From: Nocardioides solisilvae
GTDB lineage: Bacteria; Actinomycetota; Actinomycetes; Propionibacteriales; Nocardioidaceae
NCBI RefSeq assembly: GCF_003194625.1
Contig: NZ_QHKX01000001.1
Coordinates: 620,001-684,000, forward strand
Reading direction: 5' to 3'
Length of the DNA: 64,000 nucleotides
The notes beneath the pieces were generated by a model, which saw only the letters and a program-made list of their open reading frames with translations, ran no database searches and had not been told where the DNA came from. Both the position numbers and the translations under genes were made by a program. Positions 42,869-50,777 of this stretch are shown here, piece after piece. Position 1 is the stretch's first letter; every line of letters begins with the position of its first letter.

Positions 42869-44200
42869 GTGCGACGGACCGACCGGGAGATCCTGCGGCT
42901 CGCCGTCCCCGCGTTCTTCGCGCTGGTCGCCGAGCCGCTCTACCTGCTGACCGACTCGGCGATCGTCGGGCACCTCGGGACGGCCGAGCTGGCCGGTCTC
43001 GGGATCGCGGGCGTCATCCTCCAGACGGTCGTCGGGCTCTGCGTCTTCCTGGCCTACGGCACCACTGCCAGCGTCGCCCGACACCTGGGCGCGGGCGAGC
43101 ACCGCCGGGCGCTGGCCCAGGGCGTCGACGGGCTCTGGCTCGCCGTCCTCATCGGCGTCGCCGCCACCGTCCTGGGCATCACCCTGACCGATCCGCTGGT
43201 CGGCGCCTTCGGCGTCTCGTCGGAGGTCGCGGGCCACGCCCGGACCTACCTGGGGATCGCCTTCCTCGGCACCACGCCGCTGCTGCTCATGCTCGCCGCG
43301 ACCGGCGTGCTGCGCGGGCTCCAGGACACCCGCACCCCCCTGGTGGCCGCGGTCGCCGGCAACGGCCTCAACGTCGTCCTCAACCTGCTGCTCGTCTTCG
43401 GCGCCGGCCCCCTGCCCGGACTGGGGATCGCGGGCGCCGCCCTCGGCTCCGTCGTCGCCCAGACCCTGGCGGCCGCCCTGCTCGTCGCCGTGGTGGTGCG
43501 CGCCGCCCGCCGAGAGGGGGCGCCGCTCTCCCCGGACCGGGCGGGCATCACCGCCGCCGCACGCGCCTCGGTCGGCCTCGTGGTCCGCACCCTGACCCTG
43601 CGGGCCGCCCTGCTCGTGCTCGCGTGGTCGGTGGCGACCGTCGCGACCGGCGACTCGGGAGCGGAGGTCGCCACCCACCAGGTCGCGCTCACGCTGTGGA
43701 ACTTCCTCGCCTTCGTCCTCGACGCGGTGGCGATCGCCGCCCAGGCGCTCACCGGCAAGGCGCTGGGGGCGGGGGACCGCCGCCAGGTCCGCAGGCTCAC
43801 CGCCCGGATGACGGCCTGGGGGCTCTGGTCCGGCGTGCTCACCGGGGTCCTCGTGGCAGCCGCGAGCCCCTGGCTCGGCGTGCTCTTCACCCCCGACCAG
43901 GAGGTCCGCGACCTGCTGGTCCCCGTGCTGCTGGTGATGGCGCTCGGCCAGCCCCTGGCCGGTGTCGTCTTCGTGCTCGACGGGGTGCTGATCGGGGCCG
44001 GTGACGGCAGCTACCTCGCGCGGGCCGGCGTCCTCACCCTCGTCGCCTTCGCCCCCGCCGCGCTGCTCGCGGCGTCGTGGGGCGTCGGGCTCGTCACGAT
44101 CTGGGTGCTGTTCGTCGTGCTCTTCATGGGCGCCCGCGGGGTCGTGCTGGTACGCCGCGCCCGCGGCGACGCCTGGATGGTCACCGGCGCCGCCGCCTGA
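42869..44200 (+). CDS. MATE family efflux transporter (DinF-like)
   Basis: A 443-residue membrane protein with 12 hydrophobic spans, exporting drugs or metabolites by sodium or proton antiport. MATE features are ILRLAVPAFFALVAEPLYLL, DSAIVGHLGTAELAGLGIAG and, in the second half, LWNFLAFVLDAVAIAAQALT with GKALGAGD. The spacing fits the DinF subgroup. GTG 42869 begins VRRTDREIL. It converges on rplI, with a hairpin between. In Actinobacteria the gene often sits between dnaB and rplI. Confidence 0.9.
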   Translation: MRRTDREILRLAVPAFFALVAEPLYLLTDSAIVGHLGTAELAGLGIAGVILQTVVGLCVFLAYGTTASVARHLGAGEHRRALAQGVDGLWLAVLIGVAATVLGITLTDPLVGAFGVSSEVAGHARTYLGIAFLGTTPLLLMLAATGVLRGLQDTRTPLVAAVAGNGLNVVLNLLLVFGAGPLPGLGIAGAALGSVVAQTLAAALLVAVVVRAARREGAPLSPDRAGITAAARASVGLVVRTLTLRAALLVLAWSVATVATGDSGAEVATHQVALTLWNFLAFVLDAVAIAAQALTGKALGAGDRRQVRRLTARMTAWGLWSGVLTGVLVAAASPWLGVLFTPDQEVRDLLVPVLLVMALGQPLAGVVFVLDGVLIGAGDGSYLARAGVLTLVAFAPAALLAASWGVGLVTIWVLFVVLFMGARGVVLVRRARGDAWMVTGAAA

Positions 44201-44212
44201 GCGGAGACGACT

Positions 44213-44245
44213 CCGGCCCGCCCACCGCGAGGGTGGACGGGCCGG
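44213..44245. terminator. bidirectional hairpin terminator
   Basis: A 14-bp stem CCGGCCCGCCCACC (44213-44226) pairs with 44232-44245 with one mismatch, between the converging MATE and rplI genes. Confidence 0.7.
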
Positions 44246-44262
44246 GGCGTCGAGCGGGTGGG

Positions 44263-44709
44263 TCAGGCGGGGATGACGTTGAGCGTCACCTTCGCCGAGA
44301 CCTCGTCGTGCAGCTTGACCGAGACCTCGTGGGCACCGAGGGCCTTGATCGGGTTGCCGAGCACGAGGGTCCGCTTGTCCACGGACTCGCCGGTGCTCGC
44401 CTCGAGGGCGCCGGCGATGTCGGCGGCGGTGACGGCGCCGAAGAGGCGACCGCCCTCACCCGCACGGACCTTGAGCTGGACCGGCTGGCCCTCGAGCTTG
44501 CCCTTGAGCTCCTCGGCGTGCGCCTGGTCGCGCACGGCGCGGGAGGCACGGGCCGCCTTGATGGACTCGATGGTCTTCTCGCCACCGCGGGTCCAGCGGA
44601 TGGCCTCGCCACGGGGCACGAGGTAGTTGCGGCCGTAGCCGTCCTTGACCTCGACCACGTCGCCGGCAGCGCCGAGGCCGTCGACTTCCTGGGTCAGGAT
44701 GAGCTTCAT
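44263..44709 (-). CDS. rplI: 50S ribosomal protein L9
   Basis: A 148-residue L9 protein. The N-terminal RNA-binding domain [20 protein letters not shown] then [16 protein letters not shown] is followed by the long connecting helix and the C-terminal domain ([15 protein letters not shown] segment [16 protein letters not shown]). It lies in the rpsF-ssb-rpsR-rplI operon, 14 bp after rpsR. ATG 44709 has the standard L9 start. Confidence 0.98.
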   Translation of the reverse strand: MKLILTQEVDGLGAAGDVVEVKDGYGRNYLVPRGEAIRWTRGGEKTIESIKAARASRAVRDQAHAEELKGKLEGQPVQLKVRAGEGGRLFGAVTAADIAGALEASTGESVDKRTLVLGNPIKALGAHEVSVKLHDEVSAKVTLNVIPA

Positions 44710-44723
44710 GTCTCCGACTCCCT

Positions 44724-44960
44724 TCAGCGACCGGTGGAGGTGTAGGGCAGCAGGGCGACCTCGCGGGCGTTCTTGACGGCCATGGCCACGTCGCGCTGGT
44801 GCTGGACGCAGTTGCCGGTCACGCGACGCGCACGGATCTTGCCGCGGTCGGAGATGAACTTGCGGAGGAGGGTGGTGTCCTTGTAGTCGACACCGGTCGC
44901 CTTCTCCTTGCAGAACTGGCAAACCTTCTTCTTGGGCTTGCGAATCACTGCCTTGGCCAT
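44724..44960 (-). CDS. rpsR: 30S ribosomal protein S18
   Basis: A 78-residue S18 protein. It has the zinc-type motif seen in one of two S18 paralogs of Actinobacteria: [19 protein letters not shown], then [20 protein letters not shown] and the family C-terminus [20 protein letters not shown]. The partner of S6 in the ribosome is encoded in the same operon. ATG 44960 with GGAAGCACCACA-type leader. The gap to ssb holds a tandem repeat array. Confidence 0.97.
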   Translation of the reverse strand: MAKAVIRKPKKKVCQFCKEKATGVDYKDTTLLRKFISDRGKIRARRVTGNCVQHQRDVAMAVKNAREVALLPYTSTGR

Positions 44961-45025
44961 TGTGGTGCTTCCTCTCTAGAAGCCCGGCCGGTGAGGCCGG
45001 AATGGTTGAGGTGTATTCGAACGGG

Positions 45026-45172
45026 AGGTGGTTTCGAGACGGGCGCTGAACGCCCTCCTCAACCACCGGTCGAGGGGAGCGGGACGCCCTCCTCAACCAC
45101 CGGTCGAGGGGAGCGGGACGCCCTCCTCAACCACCGGTCGAGGGGAGCGGGACGCCCTCCCCGACCACCGGA
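45026..45172. repeat. 34-bp tandem repeat array with palindromic core
   Basis: Three nearly perfect 34-bp units (starts near 45061, 45095, 45129) plus partial units on both sides fill the rpsR-ssb gap. Each has CCTCAACCACCGGTCGAGG, a near-palindrome. The array begins at GGTTTCGAGACGGGCGCTG, resembling palindromic repeats scattered in Nocardioides-type genomes. It lies within an operon transcript and would form hairpins. Confidence 0.75.
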
Positions 45173-45176
45173 TGGA

Positions 45177-45758
45177 TCAGAAGGGAGGCTCGTCCTGACC
45201 GACCCCGGGGGCTCCCCACGGGTCGTTCTGGCCGCCGCCCTGACCGCCGCCCTGGCCACCGCCGTACCCGCCGCCGCCCTGGGAGGGCTGCGACGGAGCC
45301 GGGGTGCTCCAGGGGTCGTCGGCCTGGGAGGCGCCGCCACCGGCGTAGCCGCCCCCGCCACCGCCCTGGAAGCCACCGCCGCCACCGCCCTGACGGGTGG
45401 TGCGGGTGACCTTGGCGGTCGCGTACTTCAGGGACGGACCGATCTCCTCGACGTCGATCTCGAAGACGGTGCGCTTCTCGCCCTCGCGGGTCTCGTACTG
45501 CCGGGACTTGAGCCGCCCCTGCACCACGACGCGCATCCCCTTCTGGAGGGACTCGGCGACGTTCTCCGCCGCCTGGCGCCAGATCGAGCAGGAGAGGAAC
45601 AGCGCGTCGCCGTCCTTCCACTCGTTGGTCTGGCGGTCGAAGGTCCGCGGGGTGGACGCGATCCGGAAGTTGGCCACGGGTGCCCCCGAGGGGGTGAAGC
45701 GCAGCTCCGGGTCGTCGACCAGGTTGCCGACCACGGTGATGACGGTCTCGCCTGCCAT
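45177..45758 (-). CDS. ssb: single-stranded DNA-binding protein
   Basis: A 193-residue SSB. The N-terminal OB fold has [40 protein letters not shown] and [21 protein letters not shown] Gly/Gln-rich flexible linker of about 70 residues leads to the acidic tip DEPPF, which recruits replication and repair partners. It sits in the ribosomal protein operon, downstream of rpsF. The linker is repetitive at DNA level. Confidence 0.97.
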   Translation of the reverse strand: MAGETVITVVGNLVDDPELRFTPSGAPVANFRIASTPRTFDRQTNEWKDGDALFLSCSIWRQAAENVAESLQKGMRVVVQGRLKSRQYETREGEKRTVFEIDVEEIGPSLKYATAKVTRTTRQGGGGGGFQGGGGGGYAGGGASQADDPWSTPAPSQPSQGGGGYGGGQGGGQGGGQNDPWGAPGVGQDEPPF

Positions 45759-45873
45759 GTCAGGACTCCCTCATTGATCCATCGGTGATGTGGTGCGAAT
45801 GTCTGCCGGTGTCATCGTCGCCGACGCCACCGACAGGAGTCAGGGCTTCTCCACAGGAGAGGCCCGTCCTCGG

Positions 45874-46164
45874 TCAGCGCTTGCCGGGCTTGATGACCTT
45901 GGTGCGCAGGATGGACTCGTTGAGGGTGAGCTGGCGGTCGAACTCCTTGACCGTGGCCGGCTCGGCCTGCAGCGAGACGACGGCGTAGATGCCCTCGGCG
46001 TTCTTCTTGATCTCGTAGGCGAGACGACGACGTCCCCAGACGTCGACCTTCTCGACCGTCCCGCCGTCCTTGCGGATGACGTTCAGGTACTTGTCGAGCG
46101 ACGGCTCGATCGTGCGCTCTTCGAGACTGGGGTCGAGGATGACCATGACTTCGTATGCACGCAA
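45874..46164 (-). CDS. rpsF: 30S ribosomal protein S6
   Basis: A 96-residue S6. [20 protein letters not shown] opens it, with [20 protein letters not shown] in the RNA-binding sheet and an end [23 protein letters not shown] 46164 gives the family N-terminus (M)RAYE; GTG 46176 would overlap the AGGAGG at 46176-46181. S6 pairs with S18 on the platform of the 30S subunit. First gene of the rpsF-ssb-rpsR-rplI operon. Confidence 0.95.
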   Translation of the reverse strand: MRAYEVMVILDPSLEERTIEPSLDKYLNVIRKDGGTVEKVDVWGRRRLAYEIKKNAEGIYAVVSLQAEPATVKEFDRQLTLNESILRTKVIKPGKR

Positions 46165-46175
46165 AGCGGTCTCCA

Positions 46176-46219
46176 CCTCCTCTGGACTCAGGCGGCCACG
46201 GACTCTCCGTGGCAGGAGG
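46176..46219 (-). promoter_or_regulatory. possible rpsF leader (S6:S18-type) sequestering the ribosome-binding site
   Basis: Reading leftward, CCTCCT (46219-46214) can pair with AGGAGG (46181-46176), the Shine-Dalgarno of rpsF. Between them is a hairpin CCACGG-AGAGT-CCGTGG with a following CCGCC. Known S6:S18 leader motifs expose a CCG near a pairing that hides the ribosome-binding site. A second strong hairpin (CGGGCCCGCC with GGCGGGCCCG, 46238-46259) lies upstream. Confidence 0.45.
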
Positions 46220-46453
46220 GCTTGCGTTCGCGACGGTCGGGCCCGCCTCGGCGGGCCCGGGTCGCGGTCGTCGGACCACCTCCCACTGAGGAGGCGGCGG
46301 GCGACAACCGGCCAAGGCTAACAGTCGGCACCGGCTGCCGGGGAATCGAGCGCACGGGTCCCGGACCGTCCCCAGGCGCCGCCGTGCGCCGGGCCGGGGG
46401 CCGACCTGTGGATGGGTGCCGGAGCCGTCGGCCGCTGCGCCTACGGTCGCACC

Positions 46454-47416
46454 GTGAGCTCCACCGCGCGCCCCGGACCCCGGCTCGTCGCCGGGCGCTA
46501 CCTGCTGCTCGACCAGGTCGGGGCCGGCGGGATGGGCTCGGTGTGGCGGGCCCGCGACGTCCGGACCGGCGAGCTGGTCGCCGCCAAGGTGCTGGGCCAG
46601 CACTCCGGGGCCCTGCTCGCCCGCTTCCTCCGCGAGCAGGCGATCCGGCTCCGCCACCCCCACGTGGTGGCGCCGACCGGGTGGGCGGCCGAGGGCGACG
46701 TGGTGCTGCTGACGATGGAGCTGGTCACCGGCGGCTCCGTCGCCGACCTCCTCGCCGAGCAGGGGCCGCTGCCCGACGGCCTGGTCGCCGTCGTCCTGGA
46801 GCAGACCCTGCTCGCGCTCGACGCCGTCCACGCGGCCGGCATCGTGCACCGTGACGTGAAGCCGGCCAACCTGCTGCTGGAGCCGCAGGACGACGGCCGG
46901 CTGCACGTCCGGCTCGCCGACTTCGGCATCGCGGTGACCCTGGCGGGCGAGCGGCTCACCACGTCCCCCGCCGCGGTGGGCACCCCGGGCTACATGGCGC
47001 CCGACCAGGCCGCGGGCGCGCCGCCCGACCCGCGGCAGGACCTGTACGCCGTCGGCATGCTCGGGCTGCACCTCCTCACCGCCCGGCGCCCCGTGCCCGG
47101 GGAGCCGCTCCCGTCCACGCGGCTGCGTCCGCTCCTGGAGTCGCTGCTGGCGGCCGCCCCGGAGCACCGCCCGCCCGACGCGCGCGGGGCGCTGCTCCTC
47201 CTCCGGCGGCTCGACGTGCCGCCCGCCCCGGCCCCCGACGTCCGGCCCCGGCTCGGACCGGCCCCGGACGCCCGCCCCGGCGCCGGGCTCCGGGCCCTGA
47301 CCGGCGTGGGCCCGCTCGCGCTCGCGCTCGTCCCGCTCGCGGTCCTCGGGATCTCCTTCGCCGTCACGCTCGGCAGCTTCGTGCTGCTCGCCCGGCTGCT
47401 CGGGGTGTGGGAGTGA
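46454..47416 (+). CDS. serine/threonine protein kinase
   Basis: A 320-residue Hanks-type kinase with its catalytic set in place: glycine loop QVGAGGMGSVWRARD, ATP lysine K45 in LVAAKVL, HRDVKPAN near 136, DFG in LADFGIAV and APE-like MAPDQA. The tail is proline-rich, followed by one C-terminal membrane span (LALVPLAVLGISFAVTLGSF) and a very short exterior end, so no PASTA domain. Compact size and tail placement suggest a membrane-tethered cytosolic kinase. GTG 46454 (VSSTARPG). Divergent from rpsF. Confidence 0.9.
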   Translation: MSSTARPGPRLVAGRYLLLDQVGAGGMGSVWRARDVRTGELVAAKVLGQHSGALLARFLREQAIRLRHPHVVAPTGWAAEGDVVLLTMELVTGGSVADLLAEQGPLPDGLVAVVLEQTLLALDAVHAAGIVHRDVKPANLLLEPQDDGRLHVRLADFGIAVTLAGERLTTSPAAVGTPGYMAPDQAAGAPPDPRQDLYAVGMLGLHLLTARRPVPGEPLPSTRLRPLLESLLAAAPEHRPPDARGALLLLRRLDVPPAPAPDVRPRLGPAPDARPGAGLRALTGVGPLALALVPLAVLGISFAVTLGSFVLLARLLGVWE

Positions 47417-47492
47417 GGGGCACGGCGTCGACCTGCGAGCACGCGCGCGAGCGGCCACCGGAGCCGTCGGCGCGGGTTCCTAGACTCGGGTC

Positions 47493-48320
47493 ATGAGCAG
47501 CGAAGCCACCGCCCCGTCCTCCGGCTCGACCCTCGTGGTGGGCGCCCACGTCGACCAGCGCGACCCGGTGGGCGAGGCGCAGGCCCGCGGGATGGGCCTG
47601 GTCCAGCTCTTCCTGGGCGACCCGCAGGGCTACAAGGGTCCCGAGGTCGCCCACGAGGGTGGCGCCGAGGGGCTCCGCGCGGAGGCCGAGGCCGCCGGGG
47701 TCGACCTGTACGTCCACGCGCCGTACGTCGTCAACGTCGCCACGACCAACAACCGGATCCGGATCCCCAGCCGCAAGCTCCTGCAGAAGCACCTCGACGC
47801 CGCCGCCGAGATCGGGGCCAAGGGGCTGATCGTCCACGGCGGTCACGTCAACAAGGCCGACGACCCGGCGGTCGGCTTCGACAACTGGCGCAAGGCTGTC
47901 GAGGCGAGCGACCTCAAGGTCCCGCTGCTGATCGAGAACACGGCCGGGGGCGACAACGCCATGACCCGCTACCTCGAGCGGATCGCCGGGGTCTGGGCGG
48001 CCATCGAGGGCACCGAGGGAGCCGACCGGGTCGGCTTCTGCCTCGACACCTGCCACGCCCACGCCGGCGGCAACGCGCTCGAGACCGTCGTGGCCGACGT
48101 CCTGGCGATCACCGGCCGGATCGACCTCGTGCACTGCAACGACAGCCGCGACGGGTTCGACTCGGGCGCCGACCGCCACGCCAACCTCGGCGCCGGCCAG
48201 GTCGACCCCGACCTGCTGGCGGCCGTGGTCCGCGACGCCGGGGCGCCCGTGGTGCTGGAGACCCCCGGCGGGGTCGAGCAGCACGTCGCTGACGCCGCCT
48301 GGCTCCGCGAGCGCCTCTGA
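47493..48320 (+). CDS. nfo: deoxyribonuclease IV (AP endonuclease family 2)
   Basis: A 275-residue TIM-barrel endonuclease that cleaves DNA at abasic sites in base-excision repair. The three-zinc ligands are in the expected signatures: GAHVDQ, LIVHGGHVNK, LLIENTAGG, GFCLDTCHAHAGG, HCNDSRDGFDSGADRHANLG and VLETPGG. Full family length. ATG 47493 is used. It stands alone, followed by a candidate parS site. Confidence 0.92.
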   Translation: MSSEATAPSSGSTLVVGAHVDQRDPVGEAQARGMGLVQLFLGDPQGYKGPEVAHEGGAEGLRAEAEAAGVDLYVHAPYVVNVATTNNRIRIPSRKLLQKHLDAAAEIGAKGLIVHGGHVNKADDPAVGFDNWRKAVEASDLKVPLLIENTAGGDNAMTRYLERIAGVWAAIEGTEGADRVGFCLDTCHAHAGGNALETVVADVLAITGRIDLVHCNDSRDGFDSGADRHANLGAGQVDPDLLAAVVRDAGAPVVLETPGGVEQHVADAAWLRERL

Positions 48321-48352
48321 CCGACGTGACCGGCGTGACGTGGCACACGCGG

Positions 48353-48368
48353 TGTTTCACGTGAACCC
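48353..48368. promoter_or_regulatory. candidate parS centromere site
   Basis: TGTTTCACGTGAACCC matches the ParB target GTTTCACGTGAAAC at 13 of 14 positions, in the gap between nfo and the femX-like gene. Actinobacterial parS sites cluster near oriC, which agrees with the replication genes nearby. Confidence 0.6.
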
Positions 48369-48471
48369 CCCGTGGGTACCGCCCCCAGCACGGGCGTGCA
48401 GGGCCCTGGCCGCCGGGTGTCGGCCAGGTCCCTGCTCGGGCCCGCACCTCCCCCGCGGGTAGCCTCGAGCC

Positions 48472-49719
48472 GTGCCCCAGACCTCCGGACCAGACGCCGT
48501 CCCCGACCCGTCGACCGCCGGACCGCTGGAGGCCGGACCCCTGGAGGCCGGCGCCCTGGAGCTCCGGGTCGTCGGCGCCGACGAGCACCTCGCGTTCCTC
48601 CGCACCCGGCCCTCGGCGTCGTTCCTCCAGACGCCGGCCTGGGCGGCCGTCAAGCCGGAGTGGCGCGCCCAGTCCCTGGGCTGGTTCACCACGCGCCCCG
48701 ACGCGGCCGGACCCGCGGGCCGGATGGTCGGCGCCGCCCTCGTCCTCTACCGGCAGCTGCCCAAGGTCAGGCGCTACCTGGCCTACCTCCCCGAGGGCCC
48801 GGTGATCGACTGGCAGGACCCCGACCTCGCCCGGTGGCTCACCCCGCTGACCGCCCACCTGCGCCGCGAGGGCGCCTTCGGCGTCCGGATGGGTCCCCCG
48901 GTCGTCACCCGGCGCTGGTCCGCCGCCGACCTCAAGGCCGGCATCGCCGACGAGGCGGTCCGCCGACTCGACGACCTGGTGCCGCTCGAGCGGAGCCGCG
49001 ACGGCGCCCGGGCCGTCTCCCAGCTCCACGAGCTCGGGTGGGTCCCGCAGGCGGTCGAGGGCGGCTTCGCCGCCGGCCAGCCGCAGTTCAACTTCCACCT
49101 CCCGCTGGTGGTCGACGGCCGCCCGCGCACCGAGGAGGAGGTGCTCAAGGGGATGAACCAGCAGTGGCGGCGCAACATCAAGAAGGCCGACAAGGCGGGG
49201 GTCGTCGTCACCTCGTCCTCCGGCTCCGCGGCCGACCTCGGCGCCGACCTCGAGGCCTTCCACGCGCTCTACGTGCACACCGCCCAGCGCGACGGGTTCA
49301 CCCCGCGGCCGCTCTCCTACTTCCGCACGATGTTCGACGCCCTCTCCGCGGAGGAGCCCGACCGGATCGTGCTCCACCTCGCCCGGCACGAGGGCGACCT
49401 GGTCGCGGCCACGATCTCGGTGCGGGTCGGCACCCACGCCTGGTACTCCTACGGCGCCTCCTCCACCGAGAAGCGCGAGGTCCGCGGCTCCAACGCCGTG
49501 CAGTGGGCGATGGTCCGGGCCGCGCTGGCGGCGGGCGCGGAGGTCTACGACATGCGCGGCATCACCGACACCCTCGACGCCGACGATCCCCACGTCGGGC
49601 TGATCCAGTTCAAGGTCGGCACGGGCGGCGAGGCCGTCGAGTACGCGGGGGAGTGGGACCTGCCCCTCAACCGGCCGCTCTACAAGGCGTTCGACCTCTA
49701 CATGAGGAGGCGCGGATGA
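48472..49719 (+). CDS. femX: FemAB-type aminoacyltransferase (peptidoglycan bridge formation)
   Basis: A 415-residue double-GNAT protein that adds the first bridge amino acid to the lipid II stem peptide, using aminoacyl-tRNA. It has FLQTPAWAAVKPEWRAQSLG, NQQWRRNIKKADKAGV, ALYVHTAQRDGFTPRPLSYF and WYSYGASSTEKREVRGSNAV, with HVGLIQFKVGTGGEAVEYAG near the end. The order fits actinobacterial FemX. It overlaps the following alanine racemase-like gene by 4 bp (ATGA). Confidence 0.88.
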   Translation: MPQTSGPDAVPDPSTAGPLEAGPLEAGALELRVVGADEHLAFLRTRPSASFLQTPAWAAVKPEWRAQSLGWFTTRPDAAGPAGRMVGAALVLYRQLPKVRRYLAYLPEGPVIDWQDPDLARWLTPLTAHLRREGAFGVRMGPPVVTRRWSAADLKAGIADEAVRRLDDLVPLERSRDGARAVSQLHELGWVPQAVEGGFAAGQPQFNFHLPLVVDGRPRTEEEVLKGMNQQWRRNIKKADKAGVVVTSSSGSAADLGADLEAFHALYVHTAQRDGFTPRPLSYFRTMFDALSAEEPDRIVLHLARHEGDLVAATISVRVGTHAWYSYGASSTEKREVRGSNAVQWAMVRAALAAGAEVYDMRGITDTLDADDPHVGLIQFKVGTGGEAVEYAGEWDLPLNRPLYKAFDLYMRRRG

Positions 49720-50777
49720 GCCTCGTCCTCACCGTCGACGGCGACCGCTGGCGCGGCCACCTGCGCGACGTCGCCGAGCGCACCCCCGGCCTCGTGCCGG
49801 TGGCCAAGGGGAACGGCTACGGCTTCGGGCTCGCCCGGCTCGCCCGGCGCACGGCCTGGCTCGCCGAGCAGGTCGGCGGAGGCGACGTGCTCGCCGTCGG
49901 CACCTACGACGAGCTGCCCGAGGTGGCCACCCGGTACGGCGGCAGCCTGCTCGTGCTCACCCCCTGGCGCCCCTTCGGCGCCGCGCTCGACCTGGACCCG
50001 GCCCTCGCCCGGCGCGTCGTCCACACCGTCAGCCGCCCCGAGGACCTCGCCGCCCTGCTCGAGCGGCAGCCCGACGCCCGCTACGTCCTCGAGCTGGTGA
50101 CGTCGATGCTGCGCCACGGGATGACCGGTCGGCAGCTCCGCGACCTCGGCGGCCTCACCGCGCGTGGCCGCCTCGAGGGGGTGGCCATGCACCTCCCGCT
50201 CGCCCAGGGCTCCCACCTCTCCCAGGTGCACCGGCTGGTCACCGACGTGGTCGCCGCCGGCCTGCCCACCCGGAGCCTCTGGGTCAGCCACCTGACGCCC
50301 GACGAGCTCGACCGGCTGCGGGCGTCGTACGCCGACTTCGAGATCCGTCCGCGGATCGGCACCGACCTGTGGCTCGGGGCCCGCGACGCGCTGCGCGTCA
50401 CCTCCACGGTCCTCGACGTGCACGCCGTCGAGCGCGGCGACGTCTTCGGCTACCGGTCGCGGACCGCGCCGAAGTCGGGCCACCTGCTGGTGGTCAGCGG
50501 CGGCACCGCGCACGGGATCGGGCTGGAGGCCCCCACCGGCGAGCAGAGCCTCAAGGCCCGGGCCGCGACGCTGGCCCGCGGCGGCCTCGACGCCGTCGGC
50601 TTCGTGCGCTCGCCGTTCTCCATCGACGGCAAGCAGCGGCTCTTCGCCGAGCCGCCGCACATGCAGGCCTCGATGCTCTTCCTGCCCGCGGGCGCGCGGG
50701 TGCCCGCGGTGGGCGACCCGATCGACGTCCGGGTCCGCTACACCGCCACCGCGTTCGACCGCGTCGACGTCGTCTGA
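49716..50777 (+). CDS. alanine racemase-like PLP enzyme
   Basis: A 353-residue fold-type III PLP protein. The likely Schiff-base lysine is K31 in LVPVAKGNGYGFG; the body has LELVTSMLRHGMTGRQLRDL and SLWVSHLTPDELDRL, and the C-terminal barrel ends with QASMLFLPAGARVP. It differs enough from Alr that racemase activity on alanine is not assured; paired with femX it is probably a cell-wall amino acid enzyme. It overlaps femX, and its 3' end overlaps the next gene, on the opposite strand, by 40 bp. Confidence 0.85.
   Translation: MSLVLTVDGDRWRGHLRDVAERTPGLVPVAKGNGYGFGLARLARRTAWLAEQVGGGDVLAVGTYDELPEVATRYGGSLLVLTPWRPFGAALDLDPALARRVVHTVSRPEDLAALLERQPDARYVLELVTSMLRHGMTGRQLRDLGGLTARGRLEGVAMHLPLAQGSHLSQVHRLVTDVVAAGLPTRSLWVSHLTPDELDRLRASYADFEIRPRIGTDLWLGARDALRVTSTVLDVHAVERGDVFGYRSRTAPKSGHLLVVSGGTAHGIGLEAPTGEQSLKARAATLARGGLDAVGFVRSPFSIDGKQRLFAEPPHMQASMLFLPAGARVPAVGDPIDVRVRYTATAFDRVDVV

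Noticed and set aside
45026..45172. Regular 34-bp repeats considered as a CRISPR array
   Set aside because: The units directly adjoin each other without unique spacers, so they are simple tandem repeats.
46165..46176. GTG start at 46176 for rpsF
   Set aside because: It would overlap its own Shine-Dalgarno sequence; TTG 46164 gives the normal N-terminus of S6.
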